A stretch of 64,000 nt of DNA from Acanthochlamys bracteata (GCA_019914995.1 CM034130.1:4526001-4590000), one strand, 5' to 3'; numbered from the stretch's first letter, positions 24,001 to 37,960 are shown. Translations and numbers: made by a program. The notes: a model not told the origin generated them from the sequence alone.

Positions 24001-27000
24001 CTTTCAAATATCGCACACCTCACATGTGACATTAAGCTGTCATGCACAGGGAGCATGAGCATCTTCCTCCTTGTGCCTACAAGGAGATTGTGCAAAGCTG
24101 GATTATGGTTCCTCCAAGTTCCTCCAAGACGGCATAGATCGGAGCTGCCTAATTTCAATAGTCCATGATGCAATTCTATCAAAAATGGTATTTAATTGGA
24201 GGTGATGTAGGTTCAGCCCTGTTCTAGTTCTGCACCGTGCAAGGTGCTGAGCTTGGGCGGTTATTAAAACTTTGTATTATATAAAAAAATGAAGAGAATC
24301 AATACACATGATCTAGCCCCTAAATATGCTTGATCATTATAAAGCAATGAATGAAATGCTGAGTTAGTACAATGCCCTAGACGTTCTCTCTCAACCAACT
24401 ACAAAACTTATAAACTAAGGCTCAATTTTAGATATGAAACTACATATAAGTCTAAATCTCAGAATTGAGTACAACCGAAACCTAGAAAGCTTTTCTAATG
24501 GATCACCTATCAATGCTTTTAGATCCATGACTTAGTCAAAGCATTTAAGTTTACTTGAATACGTCCGGACAATTGTCTTCAAACTATGCACAGCAGATCT
24601 CTTGCGAAAGAACTTCACAAAAAGAAAACAGACGGAGAAAGGCCAGTTTTCAAAGAACAATTGGGATGTCTAATTGCTAATGAAGATTCAAAAGTTAAAA
24701 CAACTAAACAACAACAGTAATTACAATGAATACTTCTTTAAATTAATTATTTTCTGGTTGATATATTTGTGCAGGAATCTGTTTAGTTTAAAGTGTCCAT
24801 TCTAAGTCTTTACTTTTAAGTAGCAATTCAACTGAGTAGCTCATGGTAACCATGTTCAAAGTGTGTTTGCTCCTTATTCATCCAACAATAGAAGTAGGTA
24901 GTAATTCGCTGCTCCGATAGCTGCTGTGAGGTTTGCTGGAATCTGGTGGGCCCACTTTGTAGGTGAGATGCAATGTGTGCTGTTTGATCTTACTGTTAAA
25001 CTATCAATTAACCCATTTTCACCACAGGTGTTCCGTTTAATAAGAAATCGGAAAGCTTAGTCGTTGCGGTCCAAATCCGATGTGGAAATTCAATCTTTCC
25101 TTATCTAGGAAAGCTCTAATTCAAGCTAGCCCATCTTACACTATCAGCACTCTAGAACCAGAGAGACTCAAACCTTCATCTGGGCCTCACTACAACTACT
25201 AACTTGGACAAGGAAGCAAGGTTAGTGCATCAAAGTGAATGCAGCTCGAGAAATTAACCCAATAGTTTGAACCACTAATTGCCTCACTTGAATTACAAGC
25301 TTCACATTATCAACCTCACAGTTGTTTAGCAATCTTAGTGTTTTCACATATAAGCAAAACTATTGCCTAAGTACACACTCCAAACTCAGGTTTTGTCTCA
25401 AGTAAAAGAAACTCTACTAACAATTTCAGAGCACTTAAAATGAATGGAAGAAATTGTATAGGCAAAAAGATTGCAAAGATGCACATTAGATATCCAAGCT
25501 GGAATATTTTACGAACTAAACAAGAAGAGAGTAAGTATGAAGTTTGACATAGCAAGTTTATGCTGAAGGATACAGCTCTCAGTATTTCATTGATAAGCCA
25601 ACTGTCAGCCCTATCATTATTCTGCATCACAAAAATAGAACAATGAGAATCGTTACAAAAACGTATGCCGAGTGTAAAGCACTTCTTTATTTTGTTCACT
25701 TACAACTGGATAGCACTTTTTCAGAATGCTCACAACTTGCGATCTCAAGTATAACAAAAGAAGGCGAGTACCTAGCCACGCAAGTCTAGAAGTTTGACCT
25801 GTCTGCACATATCAGACATGTAACTCAATCAAGAATGAGATCATTTGACATATATACAATTGAAAAGCAATCTTTTATTGAGCTTTACTTTATACAATTG
25901 AAAAGCAATTTCCCTTTTCAAGTGTCGAGTACATACAAATCCAAGTTCATATGACTTTCTCATAGTGCTAAATAATCTGAAAGATATTTAGCAACCACAT
26001 AACAATGCATCTAATCTTTTCACGATTCTGAGGAAGGGAATTGTGACTTGTACAATGAGAAGGGAATGATGAGGATGAACAATCTCCAAAAAAAGGAGAT
26101 CGTTACTAAATTAAAGAGAGGAAATCTTTTTTATCAGCCTCCTCTTATGCTACTAGCCAATGGATTACAGTGCTGTCTTTGACAAAGAAATCAAAGGTGT
26201 TCGTCTTATCGTTCTTAAACCTACCAGTCAAAATGGTATTGTAACAATCAATAGGCTCACAATTTGCTATTTTAAATAAATAGAGAGAGATTTAAAAGGA
26301 CACTAGAGACTTCTAGATATGGCATTTGTCAATGTGCAATACATTGACATATTATAGAGCTAAATGAAAAGATTAATCAAGCTGCAAGAGATCAGGTAAA
26401 TATAGCATACACAAACTGATTTCAAAACAAGTAATTTCCTACTGACAAATGCAAAGTTCTTCAATTCTCCAACCCCAGAGAACGGCAACCTAAATCGTAA
26501 ATCCAGGTTCCTCGGCAAGGATTGAGGTGGTTTGGGACCAAAAAAATGCTAAGAGTAGATCCAGTTTGATGTATAATTCGATGCAAGCAAGCTGTTGTCT
26601 TATGTATTTAATTTTCTTCTATTTTCCTTTACTCTACCAAATTGTTAGTCTTTGACTTCTATGTTACAATTACTTTTAGATGTATAATTAGTGTTTTACA
26701 TTCAGAGCTTTCCTAATATCACAATAGAACAATATATCCATAATGGGCATCCTAATTTATCATACTCCTAACATAACGTCTACAAAGATGGATCTCGTAC
26801 CACATTCCTGAACCCATACCACAAGCAACTCATCCCAAGACCCAACTAACATTGCACTGTCAGTTACAACAAAGATGTTTTTGTATCATAAAGTATTCTC
26901 ATAAATTGTGCATGTAGTTCGGAGTCAATGTTCATGAGGTAGCGGTAAGCATAGGGTAAAAGTTTTGTACCCAACATAAGCTCAAAAACAAGTACCCATA

Positions 27001-30000
27001 TGATAAAGGGATATGGATGCCTCGACACATGGAAATTATTCATGAAAATAAGTACATCATGCAAATTAGATAAGAATAAAAAGAATGCATGTCATGTCCA
27101 ACAACTTAAAGTTGGTGGATATTTGGCATTGCTTATGGCAACTTATACCATCTCCTTTTCAGCTTTCCGTTTTTCAAGAAACCTTCTACAGTATTTTAAT
27201 TTTTTTATAACATTTCAAAAGCATGGATGAATTGAATATCATAGAATCATTATATATATAATTTTTGTTAGTTTTTTAAGCTAAAAGACAAGCTGGTTTC
27301 AAAAAATCCCACTAAAAGTTCCTTTCACCGAAAGCATCTTATTTTAAGAATCCTACCCTTTAGTCTTAATAGTACTAAACAAGCAACAAAAAGAGGTATT
27401 CAGGCAAACCAACGAAAACTGAATTCTATGCTTGAAGAACTGTGATTCAAAATGTGAGACACTGTTGAAAAATCAAATATGAACACTAGAAGTCAACTAC
27501 TAAAATATGAATTCAAGAGCAAAACGAATCGGGATATGATATTCTTACTTCAGTTGACTTCACAAGAGAATAGCCTGGTATCACTGAACCTGCTGTATTC
27601 AAGAGAACCACTGATTTAACCAACATTGGCCAGAGCCCAGCCACACTGGCAACAAAATAGCCTGGAATTAAATTAAAGCTCTGTCTTAAAATAATATACT
27701 TCAAGAAAGTAATTTTTAAAGCAACTTCTCTCTGCATTCAAAAGTTGAAATGTACCACCAATGGAGTTCCCTACAAGATGGACTGGTTCTCGTACGATGT
27801 CAATGATGAAGTCTCTCACCAGCTCTGCCCACATAAGTTCTGTATAAAAGATATTTGGCTTCTCGGACCTCCCAAAGCCCAATAAGGTAACTGCCCAAAC
27901 ACGGTGTCCACTTTCTGCCATACCAGATATGTTTCCTCGGAAATGCTCCAGAAATGCTCCAAAACCATGGACCAGTAGAACGGGAGGACCTTCACATCCG
28001 CTAACAGCATACTGTATATGAGTGAGGACATATAAAAGCTTATCGTTTGTTCAATTCAGTTGAGCATAATGGAATGCTGAATATCTGAATTCATCCGCAA
28101 AAGAAACTTAAATTTAGTTGTCTTACAAAATTGCAAAGAATGCTGGCATGCAAATGTTATCATAATTGTGCAGACAATACATTCCAATCCTGATAATAAC
28201 TATAAGATAACTGAACTCAGTATCTAAATATTCATGTTCTATAACGATCAGGTAAAAGAGCATAACTTCAAAAGAAAGAAGTACTGAACAGAATGTGCCC
28301 AGGAATACTAGAGTACAACACACTGCATGAGGGGGACAAGCACATTCTCGGCATCTAAAGTCTTTGCTCCTAACGCAACAGCTTTCAGATACATAAAGGC
28401 AGGAGTTCTTGTATCACATAAGTGTGAGAGCTGCCTACAAGCAAAGGCTGCAAGATTATAACCTCAAACAGAACTTCGCTCAATGACCAAGCTCACTGAC
28501 ATTGGAGCTCCTTGGTAGCTATGCCAAAGTGTGTATTACATTCAACATCATCTGGTTCTACTAGTTGACAGATCATTCTGGCTGAGGTTGATAAAGTGTG
28601 TACAATGCAGTGTAGGTGCATAGGCAGTTACAGAGAAACAAGTCCTTAGGGTTACATTCAAGCATCTTCTCCCAAAACTCAACAAACTAGATAGTTGTAG
28701 AGTCTTAGACATCTCCACTGTTTTTTATGTCGCCAAGGAGGTCTATGGCTGACTGAACAATGGAAGCACAACATTTCTCTCCTTCCAAGACACATATATT
28801 GATTTTGGCCATCAGTACCCAAAACAGAACCCAAGAATGTCCAGGAAGTGTTGGGTCAAACTTGCACCAACTTGCAATTTTGATCATGTAGGATTTTTTC
28901 CAACCAAAATGGCAAAGACCAAATGATGATAGGAAAAGTAGCATGGGCAGCACATGGCAACCATGCTGGTTTCCACTATACCATTTTCATTGCCACCAGT
29001 GATGATCGACAAAACCGTTGAGCTAATGGCATGTCAGTACCCAAGAAAATAAAAATCAAGCAGAAGAAATGACAAAAATGTGCAAGGACACCAAAAACAG
29101 GACCCAAGTGCAAAGCATAGTCCACCCTTTTAGACTACTCTAGAGAGGGGACTCATGAAGATGGTCTGTGAATTATAAGAACTAGTATACAGAGAACAAA
29201 CAAAGTGCAATTTGTCCAACTATTTTCTATTAGGACAAAGAGCTACACAGCTACTCATTCAACAAATTGCTCTTATCATCTCATCCATGGTTTTGATTTA
29301 TCATTTTCACTAATCTAAACCTGCGGAAAAATTTCTAAAGAACGAAAATTAGCACAGGGTTTGGGAGAAAAGTAAACAAAGTTATGTCATGCCATAATTG
29401 TGAACGTACCAGGCTGAGCATAATTGAAGATATGCAAGGAATCATTGAACAATTTTCCTTGAGGATTGATATTAACAATAGTGGTCTAATAACTTTTGTT
29501 ATTATTATCGCAGGAAGATATTCTTAGAATTTTTATCAGAAGAGTTACCTGTATCAAGTGACCCTTCCACCTCCATATTCGAATTGGGAACATCATTCCA
29601 TTGCAGGTTTGGCTTCTGAGAGCTAAGATCCAGTACCACTGTAGTTATATTAAATGCATGTAAGTAGATTTAATGAAGGGTGGTGGAATTCTCAAGATTT
29701 TTCAGGGCAGAGCATGACAAAAAAAAACATAAGTACAAACACTCTTTTTTTCCTTCTTTTTTTTGTGAGATAATAAGCACGTCTATAATGGCATATACCT
29801 CCATTGATAATATTGTATGCACAGCTGCAGTGACAGTAAATGCAGAGTACCCAAATGGCGATAAAAATCCTCCATTCCGCTCTCTTTCATACTTGATTGC
29901 TTCATGATAAACTCTCCTCAGTGAGATGATTCCCAGATGCAAAGAAGCCCCAAATAAAGCACCAAAAGAAGCCCCTTCTCTTTTTTCGTTTTGACGCACC

Positions 30001-32402
30001 TTCTCATGTAATCTAATTTGGAACAAAGACAAAAATGAAAAAGTCCAAAAATAATTCAGCATTAATTCCAGTGTGAATTGAATTGTAACTCTTACCAAGA
30101 GGAGTAAATTCACAATAGGAATTACATCAAGACAGTAATTTCAATAAGCACCAAAGTTAGAAACTTCTGTTTCCTAATATACCTCTATAAAATTATAAAG
30201 GACAAACTTTTAAAAAGAGTATCATTAGGGCTTAGCAAAGTAGGACATCTGAAAAAGTTAAAATCATGCAGTTTCATCTCCAATTTTATGAGTATTGCTA
30301 ACATCTCAATGCCAATTACCAGAAGAAGTTCATAAATAGTTAAAGTTTCTAAGGGCTAAAAGCATCGGGGTTATTAGCTTTTCTCATTTTGTATGTTTTG
30401 CGATTCGCATAAACTTTTTCACTGAGGCTCCTCTACGAAACTTCAAACAAAACCTTTCCCATGCAAAGTAATTCTCTAAAACTTATGAATGTTTATAACA
30501 AGTAAAACGTACACCTCCAGTACACACGAAATTTGAAGTGCAATGCATTTAACTTGGAAGATTTCTGACTTAGGCCTGTCTTAAAAGCTACAAAAATAAC
30601 CAGTTGAATCACAGTTTTTTGACCTGCTCTTTGAAGCTATAACGCTACTACATCACTTTTGCAGACGCCTTTTTGTTCGAAATATGAACTTCAAAATTTT
30701 ACCATGACACCTTTTTCAAGGACATGTGAGGCCTTGGAAGCCGAACTGCACTTGATATTTTTTAAATAAATTTTTCTTAAACTTGTTTCTAATTTTATCA
30801 TCTACTTAGTGGTTGACAAAATTTTATTAGAAGCGAGTATGGGGGTGTGATAAATCAACTAGCACGTAATTCATCCCACTAAGAGCCACCTACAACTCTA
30901 ACATTTATCCTGATCTTGATATTTGGACAAGGCTCAACACTAAAACTCGAAGAAGAATCAAGTTTAAACCATTCCAACTAGTTATAACCCTATAGATTAA
31001 TCACCATTAAAGATTTCAGGTACCTTTTCACCCCATCGGTTTGTATCATTCACAATACTCAATTTCAAACAAGACATAAAGTCAAACTGATAGTACTATG
31101 ACAGAAGATAATAGGAGTAAAGAACAAATTGATTTTCTTTTATCCTAGTGTGACTACTACGAATTTTACATCACCAAATGCAAAAACTAAACAATAATAG
31201 ACCAAGCCACTACTAAATGCCTACAGATTGATGAATCTCGACCGGTGGAAGCTACTGTACAACAACAACAGGCTGCTCAACACCACAAATATCAATTTTG
31301 AATGGCCACCAACATCACATAAGCATGTTACCAACAACCTGAAGCAAACACTTAAGTGAAAACTATCAAAGCCAATCACCACCCACCAATTCAATTTGTG
31401 CTTACTCACGAGAATGTAACCAGAACTAGAGGAGACAAAAAAAAAGCTTGGGAGTCTAGTTATTATAATAATTAAAAAAATATTATCAAGCTACTGATTC
31501 CATCAGGTTAACCCACTAAGGGGACGTTTGGGAGAGCTTTCCAAGTACTTATCAAATAAGCACTTCGCATTTTCCAATAAACTTTCCACGGTATTCTACA
31601 TATTTCTTTAAACTTTTGGAAAGTACAGAAGGGAAGTTGCTCTTTTTCCAACAAAATGTCCAACAAAAACCAAGATTACAATGTTGGCCGTGGAGCTCAT
31701 TCCCTAAAAATATGACCTATCTCCTTTTATGGGAGACAGAAGAAAAAAGTTACTTGAAATTAATAACATTTCCATATATTATTTGGCAGAGAGATCATCA
31801 CTTGGCTTAAGGTGAGATGCGAAAGAAAGAATATCCAAGCATTGCAAGATATTGCCACTTTCTTTCCAGCAAGCGTTTCAGTTTTGAAGCTTATGACTAT
31901 ATGGACTAAATAGGGGGACCATGGTTAGCTTTGTATACAAATTGTGCCTTTGTGTTTTATAGGTTTGGTTAGCAGCCTCTTTGGAGTCTACATGATTGAT
32001 ATTACTTGGAGCATTTCATTAGTGTTAGTACTTTAACTTTTGAAAATAATGATCACCTATTTTGGCAATTTGTCTGAAGTTCAAACTTGTGGAGAGCATA
32101 GCCTATATATTGCATATCAAAATATCTTTTATGTGTTTATTCCTTGAAGAAAGTTGGAAATGTGCTTTTAAAGAGGTTGCTTGATGCATCCCACGCAGCA
32201 AAGCATGGGCATTTATGCTAGTTTTGATCTAAACATAATTTTAGTCATGTGGGTCAATCTTCAACCACATTTGAACATTTAGATTATGTATATTAATTTT
32301 CAACTGTTTCATTACAAAATTAGTAATCTCAATGTATGACCTAAAGTCGGAAAACTCAAAAAAAAAAAAGTAACTCGTGTTCTAAATCACATCCATTGGT
32401 TC

Positions 32403-32437
<35 letters not shown>

Positions 32438-35400
32438 TGAGAGATAGCATTAGGACTTACTCTTGCCAATCATCCCTTGATGTTGCTTCTAGGTATCTTA
32501 GATAGGCAGATAAAGCACTCAAAACAGCATCTGTTCCACCTCCTACTTGATTCTTTGCTTTTGATGCAAAAAATGATTTAAGTCTTTTATTCCTTAATGA
32601 AGATGGTGCAGCTTCATTGTTCTTTTCCTTATGATTTTGATGATCTTCAAAAACCTCGGACTGGATCTCTTGTAACTGCCCCCTTTCTAGAATAGCCTTT
32701 GCTGAAAATTTTTTTAGTGACAGCCAATTCTGATCTAAATTTCTGGGACTTTCCATCAGTAACAATTTGAGGTCACTAAATGTAGGTAGCTGACCTGGAA
32801 GTCAAAACATAACTAGAACATAGCAACTAGAACTCAAAATATTTATGTTGAAGTTAAAAAAATATAAGAGGATAGGTACATGACAACAAGTCTTTGATCC
32901 ATACCTTTGTCTAGGTCTAAGTACAGAACAGGTAAAGAAGGCACTGAGAGCGGTGCCACCAGAGGCAGCTTCAACTTCTGAAAGTCAGGGTATGACAATG
33001 GCAGATTCTTCCAATTCTAATGGGGTAGCCAGATGTAAGATAAGGAGTTTCAAGCAAAGGAATTTCATATGGGCTATACAATAAAGGAAATCAAACAGAT
33101 CAGCATACCTTCATATCATAAAGTGTGGTATGCCAATAAATGAAGTGTGGGCTTCCCCATGAAAAAGAAAGAGCTGATAAAGACGCTTCAACATTACCTA
33201 ACACTTTACGGATCTCATATTCTACCTCCTCTTCTGCATATATATGGGTAGCTTTCAGCTGTTGTAAGTCAAGTGAATACAGTTAACTATGATGGTCAGA
33301 CATAGAAATTCTACGCAAGGATAGGTAAGGACACTAGAAGATATTCATATGCATGCTCATTAATACATTCAGAAGAAGGCTGCTATAGTAACCTCATGTG
33401 CAAGTTTCACTATAATGTGTTCAGCATTTCCTAAGCCAATCAGCACATCAGTTCCTTGATCTTTCAGTGATCTTCTTAAATCTCCTACAGCCAAAAGAAG
33501 TAAATCTAGCATCTCATCTGAAAACCCTGCAGTAAAAGTAACTGTCAAATAATTGACAAGGGAAAAAATAGTAAGAAGGTTATTGAGCAAGATAGACATT
33601 GAAAAACCAATAAAAATATAACTGGTGAGATACTACACCTCACTTGGAATAGTTAATGCAATTCAAGATGTTCTAAAGCATAATCCAGAAAACCCATATA
33701 CATTCATTAAGAAATCCTCCTTCCAGGAGCCTCCAAACCTGATGTGTTTCTTTCCTAGCTATTTTTCCCTTACGAATTGATCGATAGGTTCTAGAAGCTC
33801 CTCAAGATATTGGCAGCTAAAACAGTTTCTGTGGTACAATCTGTATAATGTGCCTCCTGAACTTGTCTCACTTTGATGATTTATCGAAACAATATACATT
33901 ACTTTTGTTAGTTTATATGTTTTTCCTCTTTAGTCTTTCTTCTATGTTCTCTTAAAAAGTGATCGTAACCTAGAACACATTGTCTTAGATCTTGTGTCTG
34001 CATTGATAAACTTAGACTTCATCGTGCCAACCAGGCAGCCCAACAAGATCTCACACCTTCTTTTATTTTTTTAATTTCAAGTTTAGTTTTACTTTGTTTT
34101 CTTCTTTAATACATTTATATGCATACATTAATACATATTTATATTTTATATTTTTAAATTCTAGTATATTTCCCCATTTAATAGGAAGTTATGTAGTTGA
34201 AAATTATTATACCTGAAATTGACTCCAATTCATGTATGTGATAGTGCGAACCAAAATAGTAACATTGATTATAATCATTCATTACTGGGCATTGTTATCC
34301 TTAATACTAATTTTAAATTCAGTTAATATAAGTAAATATTGTTTCTAGGATCAAGCAGTGAAACAAAGAGCTAAGTAATGCCATTATTTAATTGATATGA
34401 CAACTCGGTATGCTTAGGAATTATCTTTTTTTTTATACAACTCTTTGGATAGTTTATTTGCGACTATTGATAGCTGATCCAACTTTTCAAGACAATAGTA
34501 GCATATAGCAAAAGTATTGTAAAAGGTCTAAGGCGCCAATACAGCACCATTGCCTCCTAGCATTTAAGGGTCCATATGCTAACTAAGACGCTCGCCTAGG
34601 AACTCATGCTGGTGTTTTGGTGTCATTTAAGGGGAGAAAAGGATATGATAATCCTATTAAGGTAGGTTAAATTCGCCTGCCTCACCTAAGCTGCTAGCTT
34701 CCATTGTTTTTGTAAGATTGCGTAGGTATTTACTTCTGCATCATGGTGAGAGCATTGCAAGTCACTGACATCAAGTCCATTTTCATTTCAACTCATTATC
34801 AAGTTGTTATCTTTATCAAGAGGCTCGCCTCCAACAGAGTTTATTTCTTTGATCCAAGCTTATGGTTCAAGTTGATCTCAGCTTGCAAGGAAGTACTGAT
34901 CAGTTACAGAATAAATTCAGAAACCTTGATATGTTCGAGTTTGAAACCATTACAAAATCTTTTGATAGATTTTGCTTTGTTATTCACTTTGTTTGTACCA
35001 TACGTAGGCAATTTCACTATGCAATGTCAAGATCTCATCTACATCAAGAGATCGTGAGATTGCGTTCTAATCATAGTTAAGATTCTCAATCCGAAAAGCT
35101 ACAACGATGACGAAGTCGTCCTTTTAAGAATCATCACAAATGGAGGAAGCTAAATTTGAGCAGAAATTACAGAAATTTAGTGTAAACAGAAGCAAACACT
35201 ATCTTTATTACTAAGAATGGATGAAATATTGTTGTAGACAGGCAATGTCAAATTACAAACTAAGGCCTGTCAATAGGTCTGCATTATGAGAAACAAATTG
35301 TGTGCCTATTGTAGCTAACACTTACAAAAACAGATATAAACAGAATGTTTTTTACTGATCATCCCTGATAAAACAAATTCAAATTCAGCAGCTGAGCACT

Positions 35401-35674
35401 TACTCGACAAAATGCGGGGATCGAAGACATAGATAGGGACAACAGTGCGATGGCGGGCGGCGGCTTGAACGAGGCCAGCATGGTCATCAATTCTGAGATC
35501 GTGCTTGAACCACACAATCCCGGGCCCTGCTTCTTTTGCCACCGCCGAAGCAGATGTCCTTGTACTGAACTTAGTAGAGAGAAAGAATCGGCGGCGACGA
35601 GAAACGGGCGAAGAAGTTGAGAAAGTGCCGAGAGTTGGAGGAGGAAACGGTTGCAGGCAGATAGCGAACGCCAT
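21049..35674 (-). CDS. Photolyase-like domain fused to alpha/beta hydrolase, plastid-targeted type (At4g25290-like)
   Basis: Fourteen exons, in transcript order: 35404-35674, 33393-33526, 33109-33258, 32905-33016, 32461-32794, 29799-30012, 29549-29638, 27756-28011, 27549-27661, 25704-25802, 25574-25621, 21723-21833, 21532-21622, 21049-21149. All borders are GT-AG and phases agree, giving 2124 nt and 707 residues with the TGA at 21049-21051. Residues 1-46 are Ser/Arg-rich, like a chloroplast transit peptide. GIVWFKHDLRIDDHAGLVQA (52-71) and the following VPIYVFDPRIL are the start of the cryptochrome/photolyase N-terminal domain, which runs to about residue 240. A middle region contains VGGGTDAVLSAL and FLSPFGYSA but no recognisable FAD-binding domain. 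The C-terminal third is an alpha/beta hydrolase: LLVHGFGAF (447-455), nucleophile elbow GNSIGG with Ser518, likely acid Asp648 in GTKDP, and His676 in GHCPHDE. This matches the architecture of Arabidopsis At4g25290 as I recall it. The substrate is unknown. DNA repair is doubtful without the FAD domain. Confidence 0.9.
22937..23501 (+). mobile_element. hAT-like MITE (565 bp) with 8-bp target-site duplication
   Basis: The element starts TAAGAGTGGCAATTCGG and ends TTTGCCACCCCTA, so the ends are imperfect inverted repeats of the type TAGGGGTGGCAA. It is flanked on both sides by the same 8 bases, GTGAAAAC (22929-22936 and 23502-23509), the duplication length typical of hAT transposons. The inside is AT-rich and non-coding, with GATC/CGGATC-rich stretches near the ends. 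It lies in the intron between the 11th and 12th coding exons of the photolyase-hydrolase gene. A sister copy is at 42235-42797. Confidence 0.85.
31512..31640. repeat. MITE family B, fragment 1
   Basis: Starts GGGGACGTTTGGGAGAGCTT and includes a word whose reverse complement is TTGGAAAATGCGAAGTGCTT. Both words recur in related form at 47,109-47,275 (GGGGGTGTTTGAGAGAGCTT and TTGAAAAATATGAAGTGCTT). It lies in the fifth intron of the photolyase-hydrolase gene. Confidence 0.45.
32406..32440 (+). repeat. (TA)n(GA)n microsatellite
   Basis: A run of TA units passes directly into GA units, ending about 20 bp from the donor of the fifth coding exon of the photolyase-hydrolase gene (donor at 32459-32460, minus strand). 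It is inside the intron. Confidence 0.8.
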
Positions 35675-36164
35675 GGTGATCCCATGAAGGAACGAGGAAA
35701 TATAAATTGAGCTTTCAGATGATGAGGAAGATAGATTTCATGGTTGTGAGCTGAGAGAATGAGATAATTTGTGGATGAGAATTGTGCTCAAACGTCTAGC
35801 CCGTGTTCGCAAATCAAAATTCTAAGCTTTAGTTCCCCAGATATTTGCTTTGTCAAGCCATGCCTCTCCAAATTTTATTTTTTAAAAGAAGAAAATCTTA
35901 ATATTTGGTCCAATAACAATCTAACTAATTGTGGTACTGGACAACTTTCCTAACATTAAATGTTTAAAACAACACAAAGTCGGATTCGGTAATCAAGCAG
36001 TTCAAAAGTTCAGTCCGTGCACAATTTCAAGTTTATTATATGAGGAGCTAGTTTAGATTGAATCTCCAGACATGATTTTCAGCGTCGCTTCGGCGTTCAG
36101 TAGGCAGATTGTGAGACCAGTGTTCTCGAGCTTTTATTCGCGGGAGTTAAATTGGCCGCACTAA

Positions 36165-36415
36165 AAGAGTATTTAATAGTACTTATAAAATAAAATTTTT
36201 AAAATAAAAATATTTTTATTTTTTTTAAAAAATAAATTATATATTTTTTATTTTTAAAAAAATAATTAAAATATGTAATAAAAAAATTTTATTTCGTAAA
36301 ATTTTTTAATATTTTTTAAATTTTTAAATAAATTTTTTATATATTTATAAAATATGTATCGAAAAATATATAATTAAAAATTAAAAAAAAGTGTTTGAAA
36401 AAAATAATCCCAAAC
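36165..36415 (+). repeat. AT-rich MITE family A, copy 4
   Basis: Runs from about AGTACTTATAAAATAAAATT through ATATGTAATAAAAAAATTTT and TTTTTTATATATTTATAAAA to GTGTTTGAAAAAAATAATCC. It matches copies 1 and 2 block for block and is among the best preserved copies in the window. Confidence 0.65.
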
Positions 36416-36540
36416 ATTCCTATGTTGTATATGAATTCAACTTATAATACTCAGACTGATGGCCAATTAGAGATCATCAGTAAGGGGTTGGAGAAATACT
36501 TGTGTTGCTTCAACGGGAAACACTCTTCAATGATCTAGGT

Positions 36541-36795
36541 TTTGTTTGGGAGTGCATTTTATAAACTATTTATCAGCTTTTTTTAACTTTTTTTTATTTT
36601 ACATTTTTAAATATATATTTTTAAAGTATATAAAAAATTTATTTAAAAATTTAGAAAGTGTAAAAAAATTCTACAGAGTGAGATCTTTTTATTGCATATT
36701 TTTATTATTTTTTCGAAAGTAAAAAAAATAAAACTCGTTAATAAAAATATTTTTATTTCAAAAAATTTTATTTTATAATCACTTTTAAAAGCCCC
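36541..36795 (-). repeat. AT-rich MITE family A, copy 5 (reverse)
   Basis: Begins GTTTGGGAGTGCATTTTATA and ends TTATAATCACTTTTAAAAGC. The internal blocks are the reverse complement of copy 4, 126 bp to its left, so the two form an inverted pair. The AGATCTTTTTATTGCATATT block also occurs, reverse-complemented, in copy 1. Confidence 0.65.
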
Positions 36796-37169
36796 CTAAA
36801 ATAGGATGCCAAATATGGCTCGGTTCTGCTCCTTGTTTGGATCGACTGGATGAGAATATCAATCAATCTGATTAGGCAGTACAGATCACTATTCCAGAAG
36901 AAGTCATCGTTCATGTGGCAGAAATAGTATCAACTTGTCGGCCAAATAGTATCAACAGGTCAACTACTTAATTCAAAATAAATAACGAATTAATGTTAGA
37001 ACATTCTCAAAACCATTTACAATTCTTTTCATATTGTTTTTATGATTCTACTTAAAATTTTCAAACTAAAAAAGTTTAAATATAAGAAATCTAGCAATCA
37101 TCCGTTATGCGTTCATTTTGAATTTTTAGAACCAGGCACCGCTGCGAGTTGCACGGAAGTAGAAGATAC

Positions 37170-37330
37170 TTGATATTGCTTTTAAAATAAAACGTTTTTA
37201 AAATTAAAATAATTTTTATTTTTTTTAAAAATAAAAATAACTAATAAAAAAATGTTATTACAAATAATTTTTTATATTTTTTAAAATTTTAAATAAATTA
37301 TTTAAATATTTATAAATATATAAAAATATA
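37170..37330 (+). repeat. AT-rich MITE family A, copy 6 (partial)
   Basis: Shares the TTTTAAAATAAAACGTTTTT, AATTTTTATTTTTTTTAAAA and ATATTTTTTAAAATTTTAAA blocks in plus orientation, then degenerates. The distal end is missing or unrecognisable. Confidence 0.45.
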
Positions 37331-37960
37331 TTTATACAGGTCAAATTTTCTAACTCTTGTTAAATAAATCAATTTCGGATTAAATTTTCAAATCGGATCA
37401 TATATTACCATCTTAAGAGCTATAAAATAATTTTAATTTAATACTATACTTAAACTTTTTTAAAAAAATTAAAATGTTAAAAGTTTTTAATATAAATTAC
37501 TATATTAATATCATGTTACCAAAAGTTAATAGTCTGGCGATATTAGCGTATACTGACTCACTCGCTGTTGCAAACATAATGTCTATAAAGTCATATCAGA
37601 ATCTTAAGACCAAAGACATAACTTGTTTATAAGAACTTGTCTCCTCCATAATTTAATGCCACAAATTACAAACAAAAGTTAGTTTGAAGTAACACCACGC
37701 ACCACCACGAACATGTCTCAATCTCTATTCTGTACCAGACACCCACAAAATGAAGAAGCGTACGCATTCTATTAACATCAAACACAATTACTTTGGCAAC
37801 AAATTAATTCAGCATGAGGAAAAACAGATACATCAATCAAGATCTTCAAGATGCACTAAAGACGGGCACCGTGGCAGAGATCCAAAAGGGCCTTTGTTTA
37901 GATTAACCATGATGGGAACATTCATTCTATCACAGCAACATCGAGAAATCCAAATTGAAT

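Larger units (their letters stand above)
35675..37960. other. Intergenic region between photolyase-hydrolase and DeSI-like genes
   Basis: Both genes are on the minus strand, so this holds the promoter and 5' leader of the photolyase-hydrolase gene (just right of 35,674) and the 3' flank of the DeSI-like gene. Three AT-rich MITE family A copies fill much of 36,170-37,330. No protein-like frame was seen. Confidence 0.5.
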
